Shown here piece by piece: positions 1 through 5,147 of a stretch of DNA of 5,318 nucleotides (positions are counted from its first letter, which is position 1; each line of letters begins with the position of its first letter). The notes under the pieces were generated by a model. That model worked only from the letters and a program-made list of their open reading frames with translations. It was not told the DNA's origin and searched no databases. The position numbers and the translations under genes were made by a program. The DNA is from an uncultured Ruminococcus sp. (GTDB lineage: Bacteria; Bacillota; Clostridia; Oscillospirales; CAG-272): NCBI GenBank assembly GCA_902778985.1, contig CACYZS010000096.1, positions 1 to 5,318 on the forward strand, given 5' to 3'.

Positions 1-122
1 TCGGCGGTACCGGGCTCGGTCTGCGCCGCCGTCGTCTCGTCGGTCCCCTTATTGCCGCCGCAGGAGGCGAGAAGAAGAACGAGCATCGCCAGAAGCAAAA
101 GAACGCAGATTGTTTTTCTCAT
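1..122 (-). CDS. N-terminus of a secreted lipoprotein (partial)
   Basis: This is a minus-strand start running off the left edge; only 40 codons are visible. The start is ATG at 122-120, with a GAAAGGG Shine-Dalgarno site at 137-131, 8 nt upstream. Residues 2-4 (RKT) form the positive n-region and residues 5-19 a leucine-rich hydrophobic core. The lipobox is L18-A19-S20-C21, so signal peptidase II cleavage and lipidation at Cys21 are expected. After it comes a glycine-, threonine- and alanine-rich linker (GGNKGTDETTAAQTE), as is common in lipoproteins of Clostridia. By family knowledge such proteins are often ABC-transporter solute-binding proteins. It lies 135 bp downstream of the GH42 gene on the same strand, so a sugar-binding role is possible, but no binding domain is visible. 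The lipoprotein call is firm; the function is unknown. Confidence 0.85.
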   Translation of the reverse strand, partial: MRKTICVLLLLAMLVLLLASCGGNKGTDETTAAQTEPGTA

Positions 123-130
123 ACACGTAA

Positions 131-137
131 CCCTTTC
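131..137 (-). promoter_or_regulatory. Ribosome binding site of the lipoprotein gene
   Basis: GAAAGGG read on the minus strand, 8 nt before the ATG at 122. The same core and similar spacing occur before the HIT gene (3483-3489). It supports the short signal-peptide start. Confidence 0.6.
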
Positions 138-257
138 TTTTTTGCGCCGGGGTCGCCGCTTTTTTTCCGTCGGGGAAAAGCCGTGTGCGCTCCGACCGGC
201 GTGTTTTATTTCTTTTGGACAAATAACGATCGAAATGATACCGTTTTCCGCTCCCGT

Positions 258-2297
258 TTATTCTTCGGAATACTTGAAGATACCGAGACCGTAAGCGTCG
301 AGTTTGGAGACGTCGGTCTCTTTGCCCGAGATCAGATCGGTCATTGTTCGTCCGAGCGGAACGGTCGCCGGAGCGTCGGAATAGTTCTCGACGAAGACGT
401 ACCGATCGCCTCCGTCCTCCCGGACGTGAGCGCTGACGCCGTATCCGAGCGGGTCAGTGGTTCCGGTCGCGGTTCTGACGCGGCGTTCTTTGATGATCTC
501 GGCGATCACGGCGTCGCTGAGCGTCCCGCAGTCCCTTGCCGCCTGATAGTAGGCGCGTCCCGCGCCGTAGGCGTTCGACGTGACGACCGGCATCCCGCGG
601 TAGAAGTCCTCCCCGTACGTGGCGAGCACCTCGGCTCCTTCGGCGTGAATCAGTTCGCAGTAATCGACGAGTTTGTGCTTTTCGCCCTTGTATTCGGAGA
701 AGTTGGAATCCTCGGGATAGAGCGTGTCGATCTCCTCGTTCCAGATCCCGAAAACCTCGCGCAGTTTTCCGCCCGGGAACCCGCCGAGGTAACAGAGATC
801 GTTTTCGTCCACCATACCGAGCGTATAGGTCGCGTAGAGCGTGCCGCCCTGCTCGACGAAGCGCGCGAAGTTGTCGATCGTTTCGGCGTCCGCGGAGTAC
901 TGCATCGGCGCGACGACGATCTTATAGGGCGACAGGTCGTCGTGCGGTCCGATCACGTCGCAGTTGATCCCCCGCTTCCAGAAGATACCGTAATACGCTC
1001 TTGCGGTTTCGATGTATTTTTTCGTATGTTTTGAGAACCCGTGGCTGGCGTCGAGCATCCACATACTTTCCCAGTCGTAGACGACGGCGACTTCCGATCT
1101 GACGGCGGTACCGCAGATCTGGTCGACCTTTTTCAAAAGTTCGCCTTTGCGTCTGACCGTCTCGAAAATGCGCGTCTTCTCGGTCCCGACGTGATCGACG
1201 ATCGCGCCGTGGAACTTTTCCTGTCCGCCGCGCCCCTTCCGGAACTGGAAGTAGAGGATGCTGTCGGAACCGTGCGCCACCGCCTGGAAGGGAGAGAGCG
1301 TTTCCATGCCCGGACGCATGATCTTGTTGTACTCGCGCCAGTTGACGATGCTCGGCGTGTTCTCCATCAGGATAAAGGGTTTTTGCGTCAGCCCCCGGAT
1401 CGTATCGTATTCGAACGCCGTATGGATCGCAGTATCCTGCTGATCCCCCGAATGCCACGCCGGATAGGCGTCGGTGGACGCGAAGTCGATCACGCCCCGG
1501 AAGCGGCGGTAATCGAGTCCGGGGAAATTGCCCATCATATTCGTCGTGACCGGCAATTCGGGGCAGATCTCTTTCAGCGGCGCGATCTCCGCCCGCATAA
1601 AGTCGGCGGTCATCTCGGTCACGAACCGGCGCCAGTCGCAGTTCAGTCCCATGTGGCTCCGCTCGGTGTAGGGCGTCGGCGGTTCGATCTGATCGAACGA
1701 GTCGTAGGTATGGCTCCAGAAATACGACCAGTAGGCGTGATTCAACTCGTGAATATCGTTATGGAATTTCCGTCTGAGGTATTCCCGGAAGTTCGCGACG
1801 CAGAGAGGACAGAAGCATTCCCCGCTGTATTCGTTTGACACGTGCCAACCGATCACCGCCGGGTGTTTCCCGTACCGTTCGGCAAGTTTGCGGTTGACGA
1901 TCCCGACCTTTTCCCGGTAGACGGGAGAGGAATAGCAGTGGTTATGTCTGGAATTGAAATGCTCGCGCACCCCGACCCGGTCGACCCGCATAACTTCCGG
2001 ATACTTGTCTACGAGCCAATGCGGACGCGCCGCGGACGGCGTCGCGAGGATCACACGACCGCCGTTCTCGTAGATCTTGTCCAAAACCTTGTCCATATAG
2101 TCGAACTCGAAAACGCCCTCGCGCGGCTCGATCATGGACCAGGCAAAGATGCCGACCGTCATCTCGTTGCAGTTGGCGAGTTTCATCAGGCGCATATCTT
2201 CGTCGATCGTCCCCGGATAATCGACCCACTGCTCGGGATTGTAGTCCCCGCCGTGCAGGAAATGGGGGAAGTTTTCGTTCATGTAGGTTTTGCTCAT
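258..2297 (-). CDS. Beta-galactosidase, glycoside hydrolase family 42
   Basis: A complete 679-residue protein, close to the usual GH42 length. The family hydrolyses terminal beta-D-galactosides with retention of configuration. Visible landmarks are HGGDYNPEQW near residues 15-24, the acid/base in HVSNEYSG (Glu156 after Asn155), and the nucleophile in ILMENTPS (Glu312). Cys121 and the CxCxxC set Cys161, Cys163 and Cys166 match the zinc site of the Thermus-type enzyme. Residues 1 to about 390 form the catalytic TIM barrel, about 395-600 the trimerisation/glutamine-amidotransferase-like domain, and the rest a small beta domain. No signal peptide is present, so it is probably cytoplasmic and acts on imported oligosaccharides. 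The ATG at 2297 is preceded by CGGAGGT; an in-frame ATG at codon 6 fits that site less well. It may be co-transcribed with the lipoprotein downstream. Substrate preference among lactose, galacto-oligosaccharides and arabinogalactan fragments cannot be read from sequence. Confidence 0.96.
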   Translation of the reverse strand: MSKTYMNENFPHFLHGGDYNPEQWVDYPGTIDEDMRLMKLANCNEMTVGIFAWSMIEPREGVFEFDYMDKVLDKIYENGGRVILATPSAARPHWLVDKYPEVMRVDRVGVREHFNSRHNHCYSSPVYREKVGIVNRKLAERYGKHPAVIGWHVSNEYSGECFCPLCVANFREYLRRKFHNDIHELNHAYWSYFWSHTYDSFDQIEPPTPYTERSHMGLNCDWRRFVTEMTADFMRAEIAPLKEICPELPVTTNMMGNFPGLDYRRFRGVIDFASTDAYPAWHSGDQQDTAIHTAFEYDTIRGLTQKPFILMENTPSIVNWREYNKIMRPGMETLSPFQAVAHGSDSILYFQFRKGRGGQEKFHGAIVDHVGTEKTRIFETVRRKGELLKKVDQICGTAVRSEVAVVYDWESMWMLDASHGFSKHTKKYIETARAYYGIFWKRGINCDVIGPHDDLSPYKIVVAPMQYSADAETIDNFARFVEQGGTLYATYTLGMVDENDLCYLGGFPGGKLREVFGIWNEEIDTLYPEDSNFSEYKGEKHKLVDYCELIHAEGAEVLATYGEDFYRGMPVVTSNAYGAGRAYYQAARDCGTLSDAVIAEIIKERRVRTATGTTDPLGYGVSAHVREDGGDRYVFVENYSDAPATVPLGRTMTDLISGKETDVSKLDAYGLGIFKYSEE

Positions 2298-2308
2298 AAA
2301 GACGTCGG

Positions 2309-2315
2309 ACCTCCG
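2309..2315 (-). promoter_or_regulatory. Ribosome binding site of the GH42 gene
   Basis: CGGAGGT on the minus strand, 11 nt before the ATG at 2297. The spacing is slightly long but the match is strong, and it favours this start over the internal ATG at codon 6. Confidence 0.6.
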
Positions 2316-2359
2316 TATCAGGCTCTGAAGTATTATATAACGTTGCGTCCTTTTGAAAC

Positions 2360-2388
2360 ATTATAACATAAATACGCGCGGTTTTCCA
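2360..2388 (-). promoter_or_regulatory. Sigma-A type promoter of the GH42 gene
   Basis: On the minus strand, -35 TGGAAA (2388-2383, 4 of 6 consensus), a 17-bp spacer, and a perfect -10 TATAAT (2365-2360) preceded by TGT, an extended -10. The predicted transcription start is near 2353, giving a 5' UTR of about 56 nt. A second TATAAT at 2337-2332 lacks a good -35 box. Confidence 0.6.
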
Positions 2389-2569
2389 TTGTAATTTGTG
2401 CTTTGTGATGCGTAAACCTTGCAAATGTTGCCCTTCCCCGATCCATTTCAAGACTGTTCGCAGATTTGATATACAATAACCATACCCGTTTCAAAACGGC
2501 GCCGCCCCGCATCTCCGCCCGGACCAGGCGGCTTGGGACCGCCGGGTTTCCGCCGCGGCGCGGCAACCG
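2389..2569. other. Non-coding spacer between the divergent GH42 and rplS promoters
   Basis: No convincing gene is seen in this stretch. It holds two short perfect inverted repeats, GCAA-atg-TTGC at 2421-2431 and CCGTTT-ca-AAACGG at 2486-2499, either of which could be a regulator site for the GH42 promoter (inference). From about 2497 to 2568 it becomes very GC-rich with alternating CCGCC and GGCGG blocks: CCGCC at 2502, 2515, 2539 and 2550, and GGCGG at 2527. These blocks can fold into competing hairpins. The open frames crossing the region have no recognisable protein features. Confidence 0.4.
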
Positions 2570-2586
2570 AAAAAAATATAAAAAAA
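2570..2586 (+). promoter_or_regulatory. A-tract UP-like element upstream of rplS
   Basis: Two A-runs flank TATA (seven A, TATA, then more A), ending 3 bp before the -35 box. This is about -55 to -39 relative to the predicted start, where the RNA polymerase alpha C-terminal domain binds UP elements. It stands out sharply from the GC-rich block just before it. A ribosomal protein gene is a natural place for such a booster. Confidence 0.6.
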
Positions 2587-2589
2587 CTC

Positions 2590-2618
2590 TTGCATTTTCA
2601 ATTTCGGTGTGTTATAAT
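2590..2618 (+). promoter_or_regulatory. Sigma-A type promoter of rplS
   Basis: -35 TTGCAT (2590-2595), a spacer of exactly 17 bp, and a perfect -10 TATAAT (2613-2618) preceded by TGT at 2610-2612, an extended -10. Predicted transcription start is near 2625. It indicates that rplS is transcribed on its own here. Confidence 0.8.
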
Positions 2619-2624
2619 GCTTCT

Positions 2625-2720
2625 GTTCACGGTGCGGGTGGAGTATGCCCGTACGCCGGAATGATCCAGAACAGTCCTCTGCGATGCTCCGCACGAATGT
2701 TCGTATGAAGGAGGAGCCCA
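2625..2720 (+). promoter_or_regulatory. Structured 5' leader of rplS (candidate L19 leader RNA)
   Basis: About 96 nt lie between the predicted start and the rplS ATG. Hairpin A pairs GTGCGGG (2632-2638) with CCCGTAC (2648-2654) through a 9-nt loop. Part of its 5' arm, GTGCGG (2632-2637), is also perfectly complementary to CCGCAC (2689-2694), extendable by AGTAT (2642-2646) with ATGCT (2684-2688), so the two folds exclude each other. TCCTC (2675-2679) is complementary to GAGGA (2711-2715) in the Shine-Dalgarno site. Putative L19 autoregulatory leaders are known in Bacillota. Whether this one belongs to that family was not tested; the fold and its control by L19 are inference. Confidence 0.45.
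2708..2716 (+). promoter_or_regulatory. Ribosome binding site of rplS
   Basis: AAGGAGGAG, with the GGAGG core 6 nt before the ATG at 2721; near-optimal. Its GAGGA can pair with TCCTC at 2675-2679, which would hide the site. Confidence 0.8.
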
Positions 2721-3062
2721 ATGAATAAGATCGAGGCTTTTGCAAGTGAGCAGTTGAAGACGGAAGTTCCCGCTTTCAACATCGGCGATACCGTCCGGAT
2801 CGCCAACAAGATCAAGGAAGGTTCGAGAGAGAGAATCCAGATGTTCGAGGGCGTCGTGATCGCTCGTCGGAACGGCGGGATCTCCGAGACCTTCACCGTC
2901 CGCCGCGTCTCCTACGGCTGCGGCGTCGAGAAGACCTTCCCGATCCATTCCCCCAACGTCGTCAGCGTGGAAGTGATCCGCTTCGGTAAAGTCCGTCGCG
3001 CGAAACTCTCCTACCTGCGCAACAGAGTCGGTAAGGCAGCCAAGGTCAAAGAAGACATCTGA
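2721..3062 (+). CDS. rplS: 50S ribosomal protein L19
   Basis: A complete 113-residue protein, within the usual 110-120 range for bacterial L19, a large-subunit protein that sits at the interface with the 30S subunit. Recognition rests on the conserved core: [16 protein letters not shown] near residues 19-34, [14 protein letters not shown] near 37-50, [17 protein letters not shown] near 58-74, then [34 protein letters not shown] to the end, split here only by description. The start is set by an excellent Shine-Dalgarno site. In many Bacillota rplS closes the rpsP-rimM-trmD operon. Here it stands alone, with its own strong promoter and leader upstream and a terminator directly downstream. No anomalies are seen in the protein. 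Confidence 0.98.
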   Translation: MNKIEAFASEQLKTEVPAFNIGDTVRIANKIKEGSRERIQMFEGVVIARRNGGISETFTVRRVSYGCGVEKTFPIHSPNVVSVEVIRFGKVRRAKLSYLRNRVGKAAKVKEDI

Positions 3063-3081
3063 TCTTCTACCCGGCAAAGCC

Positions 3082-3114
3082 AAACGCCCGCTGTCAATCG
3101 ACAGCGGGCGTTTT
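3082..3114. terminator. Shared bidirectional intrinsic terminator between rplS and the HIT gene
   Basis: A perfect 14-bp stem (3082-3095 with 3100-3113) closes the tetraloop AATC. The stem is GC-rich in the middle and ends in A-T pairs. On the plus strand it runs into TTTT (3111-3114), 19 nt after the rplS stop. On the minus strand the U-run is only three long, so it should end transcription of the HIT gene less strongly. It sits exactly between two convergent genes. Confidence 0.9.
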
Positions 3115-3133
3115 CCGTTCCGTTCGTTTTGAG

Positions 3134-3475
3134 TCACACACCCATATTCTCGGGCAGTTTGGCGCCGCCGAGCACGTGGAAGTGCAGGTGTTTGACCGAC
3201 TGGCACCCGTCCTCTCCGACGTTGGTGATGACGCGGTAGCCGTTTTTGAGTCCGAGCGACGCGGCGATCTTCGGGATCGCGCAGAAGATCTTTTTGACCT
3301 CGTCCGCGTTCTCACCGTTGATCGCGTCGGCGGACGCGACGTGCTTCTTCGGCACGACGAGCGCGTGAACCGGCGCCTGCGGGTTGATGTCGGCAAACGA
3401 GTAGACCGACTCGTCCTCGTAGAGTTTTTTCGAGGGGATCTCGCCCCGGATGATCGCGCAGAAAATGCAGTCCAT
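3134..3475 (-). CDS. HIT family protein (HINT-like nucleotide hydrolase/phosphoramidase)
   Basis: A complete 113-residue protein of the histidine-triad superfamily. HINT-branch members hydrolyse purine nucleoside phosphoramidates and related adenylates in the cytoplasm. The active-site triad is H96-L-H98-F-H100 in VKHLHFHVLGG. The N-terminus MDCIFCAIIRGEIPS carries the Cys3-x2-Cys6 pair, and VPKKH (His45) follows, as in zinc-type HINT proteins. Other hallmarks are FADINPQAPVHALV and the GYRVITNVGEDGCQS segment. The ATG at 3475 is preferred over in-frame ATGs further upstream because MDCIFC is the typical family start, GAAAGGG lies 7 nt upstream, and a promoter lies within the longer frame. 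The gene faces rplS across a shared terminator and diverges from the methyltransferase gene. Confidence 0.95.
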   Translation of the reverse strand: MDCIFCAIIRGEIPSKKLYEDESVYSFADINPQAPVHALVVPKKHVASADAINGENADEVKKIFCAIPKIAASLGLKNGYRVITNVGEDGCQSVKHLHFHVLGGAKLPENMGV

Positions 3476-3482
3476 ATCGGTT

Positions 3483-3489
3483 CCCTTTC
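3483..3489 (-). promoter_or_regulatory. Ribosome binding site of the HIT gene
   Basis: GAAAGGG on the minus strand, 7 nt before the ATG at 3475. It decides the start in favour of the 113-residue protein. Confidence 0.65.
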
Positions 3490-3501
3490 TTACTTGCTTT
3501 T

Positions 3502-3517
3502 TGCGGGGTGTCCCGCA
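3502..3517 (-). other. 5'-end hairpin in the HIT mRNA leader
   Basis: TGCGGG (3502-3507) and CCCGCA (3512-3517) form a perfect 6-bp stem around a 4-nt loop. With transcription starting near 3519, the stem would begin within the first few nucleotides of the message. Such 5' hairpins can protect mRNA from decay; that role here is inference. The stem is followed on the minus strand by A residues, so it is not a terminator for the HIT transcript. On the plus strand no T-run follows it. Confidence 0.4.
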
Positions 3518-3525
3518 CCAACACA

Positions 3526-3554
3526 AGTATAGCACTTTTTTTCTTTGAATGCAA
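3526..3554 (-). promoter_or_regulatory. Sigma-A type promoter of the HIT gene
   Basis: On the minus strand, -35 TTGCAT (3554-3549), a 17-bp spacer, and -10 TATACT (3531-3526) preceded by TGC, an extended -10. The -35 box, spacer length and TGn are the same as in the rplS promoter. Predicted start is near 3519. The -35 box lies 18 bp before the ATG of the divergent methyltransferase gene. Confidence 0.7.
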
Positions 3555-3558
3555 CAGC

Positions 3559-3568
3559 GGGGGGTGAT
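3559..3568 (+). promoter_or_regulatory. Ribosome binding site of the FkbM-family gene
   Basis: GGGGGGTGAT matches the anti-Shine-Dalgarno complement GGAGGTGAT with one change and ends 3 nt before the ATG at 3572. It decides for this ATG over the in-frame TTG at 3545, which would lie upstream of the site. Confidence 0.7.
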
Positions 3569-3571
3569 TTC

Positions 3572-4672
3572 ATGCCGTCGATTTTCGGGGATCTCTTCGA
3601 CCGTCCCGATCTTTCGTCGCGGATCGCGACGGAAGTCGCCGCCGGGCGACCGCTCCTCCTCTACGGAACGGGGGACGGCGCCGACAAGACGGCGGCGTGG
3701 CTCGCTTCCTTCGGCGTTTTCCCCGACGGCGTTTTCGTCAGCCCCGCACACGCGCGGGGGCAGTCCTTCCGCGGCTTCCCCGTTTGCACGCCCGACGAGG
3801 CGCTTGCCCGCTGGGGAAACCCGCTGATCCTTCTCTGCTTCGCATCAAGCCGTCCCGACGTGATCGCCGGGATCGAAACGCTCGCCCGGCGGGCGGAACT
3901 CTTGATCCCCGACTTTCCGGTCGCGGACGAAACGCTCTTCGACCTTCCGTTTGTCCGGGCAAACCGCGACGCGATCGAGGCGGCGTACCATCTCTTTGCC
4001 GACGAGCGGTCGCGCGAGGTCTATTCTTCCCTGCTCTCGTATAAACTGTCGGGGGAACTCGCGCCGCTTCTCGCCTCGGCGGAACCCGGCTACGATCCCT
4101 TTTCGCTGCTGCCGACCGGCGCTTTCCGGCGTACCCTTGACGGCGGCGCCTACGACGGCGACACGGCGCGCGCGCTGCTTGACGCTTCGCCCGGGATCGC
4201 CGAGATCGTCTGCGTCGAGCCCGACGAGCGGAACTACCGTCACCTGCTCGCCTACCGGGATCGCGAGACGCGCGCGGCGATAACCCCCCGCCAAGTCGCC
4301 CTCTCCGACGCACCCGGCACCGCGTCGCTCTTCGCGTCGGGCAACCGCAACTCGACCATGTTCCGCCCCTCGTACACCGCGCGAAAAGAAGAGGTCGAGG
4401 TCACGACGGTCGACCGTCTGCTCGACGGAACGCCGGTCGATTTCATCAAACTCGACGTCGAGGGGGCGGAAGCCGCCGCGCTCCGCGGAGCGGAACAGAC
4501 GCTTTCGCGTTGCCGTCCCGCCCTCCTGATCTCCGCCTATCACCGGAGCGAAGACCTGTTTTCGCTTCCCCTGCTCGTTTCAAATCTTTGCCCCCGCGCC
4601 CGTCTCTATCTGCGCCGGCGGCGGTCGCTCCCGGCGTGGGACGTCGACCTGATCGCCGTCCCGGAAAACTGA
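3572..4672 (+). CDS. FkbM family SAM-dependent methyltransferase with extra N-terminal domain
   Basis: A 366-residue protein whose second half (about 185-366) is an FkbM-type (Methyltransf_21) methyltransferase. Visible features are the SAM-binding motif I LDGGAYDGDT (189-198), the acidic end of strand 2 in VEPDER (215-220), VTTVD (277-281), the family hallmark FIKLDVEGAE (291-300), and YHRSEDLFSLP (323-333). FkbM enzymes usually O-methylate sugars or polyketides; the substrate here is unknown. The first 130 or so residues form a Rossmann-like module starting LLLYGTGDGAD (28-38), then a helical linker, an arrangement seen in many stand-alone FkbM proteins. No signal peptide or membrane segment is seen, so it is likely cytoplasmic. 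It leads a two-gene unit with the U32 fragment 18 nt downstream. No convincing promoter was found. Confidence 0.88.
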   Translation: MPSIFGDLFDRPDLSSRIATEVAAGRPLLLYGTGDGADKTAAWLASFGVFPDGVFVSPAHARGQSFRGFPVCTPDEALARWGNPLILLCFASSRPDVIAGIETLARRAELLIPDFPVADETLFDLPFVRANRDAIEAAYHLFADERSREVYSSLLSYKLSGELAPLLASAEPGYDPFSLLPTGAFRRTLDGGAYDGDTARALLDASPGIAEIVCVEPDERNYRHLLAYRDRETRAAITPRQVALSDAPGTASLFASGNRNSTMFRPSYTARKEEVEVTTVDRLLDGTPVDFIKLDVEGAEAAALRGAEQTLSRCRPALLISAYHRSEDLFSLPLLVSNLCPRARLYLRRRRSLPAWDVDLIAVPEN

Positions 4673-4676
4673 ACCG

Positions 4677-4684
4677 AAAGGAAG
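4677..4684 (+). promoter_or_regulatory. Ribosome binding site of the U32 gene
   Basis: AAAGGAAG, with AGGA 8 nt before the ATG at 4691. It lies in the 18-nt gap after the methyltransferase stop codon. Confidence 0.65.
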
Positions 4685-4690
4685 AAAACG

Positions 4691-5146
4691 ATGGAACTGC
4701 TGTCGCCTGCCGGTAATCTTGAAAAAATGCGCGCCGCGATCAACTTCGGCGCCGACGCCGTGTACCTGTCCGGTCCCGGGTTCGGGCTGCGGGCGGCGTC
4801 CACCGAGTTTTCGCCCGCCGATCTTACCGTCGCCGTCGCCGAGGCGCACGCGAAGGGCGTCAAGGTCTACGTGACCGTGAACGCGACGCCGCACGAAAAC
4901 GAATACCCGGCCCTTGAAGGCTACCTTGACCTTCTCGCGCGGGTGAAGCCCGACGGGCTGATCGTATCCGACCCCGGCGTGATCCTGCTCTGTCGGGAGC
5001 GGTTGCCGGGCGTCGCGATCCACCTGTCCACCCAGGCGAACGCCGTTTCGAGCGCCGCCTGCCGCGCGTGGTACGGGCTGGGGGTAAAGCGGATCGTGCT
5101 GGCGCGGGAGTTGTCGCTATCCGAGATCAAAGAGATCAAACCGTAA
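4691..5146 (+). CDS. U32 family protein (peptidase/RNA hydroxylase-like), N-terminal fragment cut off at codon 151
   Basis: The start is a canonical U32 N-terminus: MELLSPAGNLEKMRAAI, then GADAVYLSG (20-28), VKVYVTVNATPHENE (57-71), DGLIVSDPG (88-96), IHLSTQAN (110-117) and RIVLARELSLSEIKEI (134-149). U32 proteins are annotated as peptidases, but studied members (RlhA, TrhP, UbiU/UbiV) hydroxylate RNA or ubiquinone precursors and carry an iron-sulfur cluster. Family members usually exceed 300-400 residues, and the cysteines that bind the cluster come after this point. Here the frame meets TAA right after Pro151, where the base composition changes abruptly and a different gene starts on the opposite strand. 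The product as written should be inactive. It follows the methyltransferase gene closely, so the two are probably one transcript. The family call is firm; which U32 subfamily is not resolvable. Confidence 0.9.
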   Translation: MELLSPAGNLEKMRAAINFGADAVYLSGPGFGLRAASTEFSPADLTVAVAEAHAKGVKVYVTVNATPHENEYPALEGYLDLLARVKPDGLIVSDPGVILLCRERLPGVAIHLSTQANAVSSAACRAWYGLGVKRIVLARELSLSEIKEIKP

Positions 5147-5147
5147 T
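5139..5147. other. Breakpoint joining two unrelated gene fragments
   Basis: Left of here the plus strand reads well as U32 up to Pro151. Right of here the minus strand reads as a flippase N-terminus up to LLLARILI. Both similarities stop within a few bases of each other. Composition drops from roughly 70% GC (two 60-base lines counted in the U32 region) to 39% (67 of the last 172 bases). No inverted terminal repeat or target duplication is visible. A rearrangement or a chimeric assembly would both give this pattern. Confidence 0.65.

Noticed and set aside
160..210. Possible terminator between GH42 and the lipoprotein gene
   Set aside because: The best stem is only GCCG/CGGC with a 13-nt loop before TTTT on the minus strand; too weak to call.
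2332..2337. Second TATAAT on the minus strand as a promoter of GH42
   Set aside because: The hexamer 17 bp upstream (TGTTTC) is a poor -35, there is no TGn, and the start would leave a very short leader. The box at 2360-2365 is better in every respect.
183..2366. Long plus-strand open frames of 283, 265 and 174 codons opposite the GH42 gene
   Set aside because: They are antisense shadows of a clearly real GH42 gene, kept open by GC-rich codon bias. They have no ribosome binding sites and no recognisable protein motifs.
2466..2477. Plus-strand TACAAT as a further promoter for rplS
   Set aside because: No -35 box at a suitable distance, and the downstream GC-rich block would separate it from rplS.
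3545..3571. Upstream TTG start for the FkbM gene
   Set aside because: It lies before the strong ribosome binding site at 3559-3568, which serves the ATG at 3572, and would add nine residues unlike the family start.
3134..3751. A longer, 205-residue HIT protein starting at 3751
   Set aside because: The extra 92 residues are low-complexity and arginine- and glutamate-rich, overlap the divergent methyltransferase gene, and span the HIT promoter. The family-typical MDCIFC start has its own ribosome binding site.
3738..4543. Arginine-rich minus-strand frames of 191 and 232 codons within the methyltransferase gene
   Set aside because: Extreme arginine and glycine content is typical of out-of-frame GC-rich DNA. 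The plus strand carries well-defined methyltransferase motifs through the same bases.
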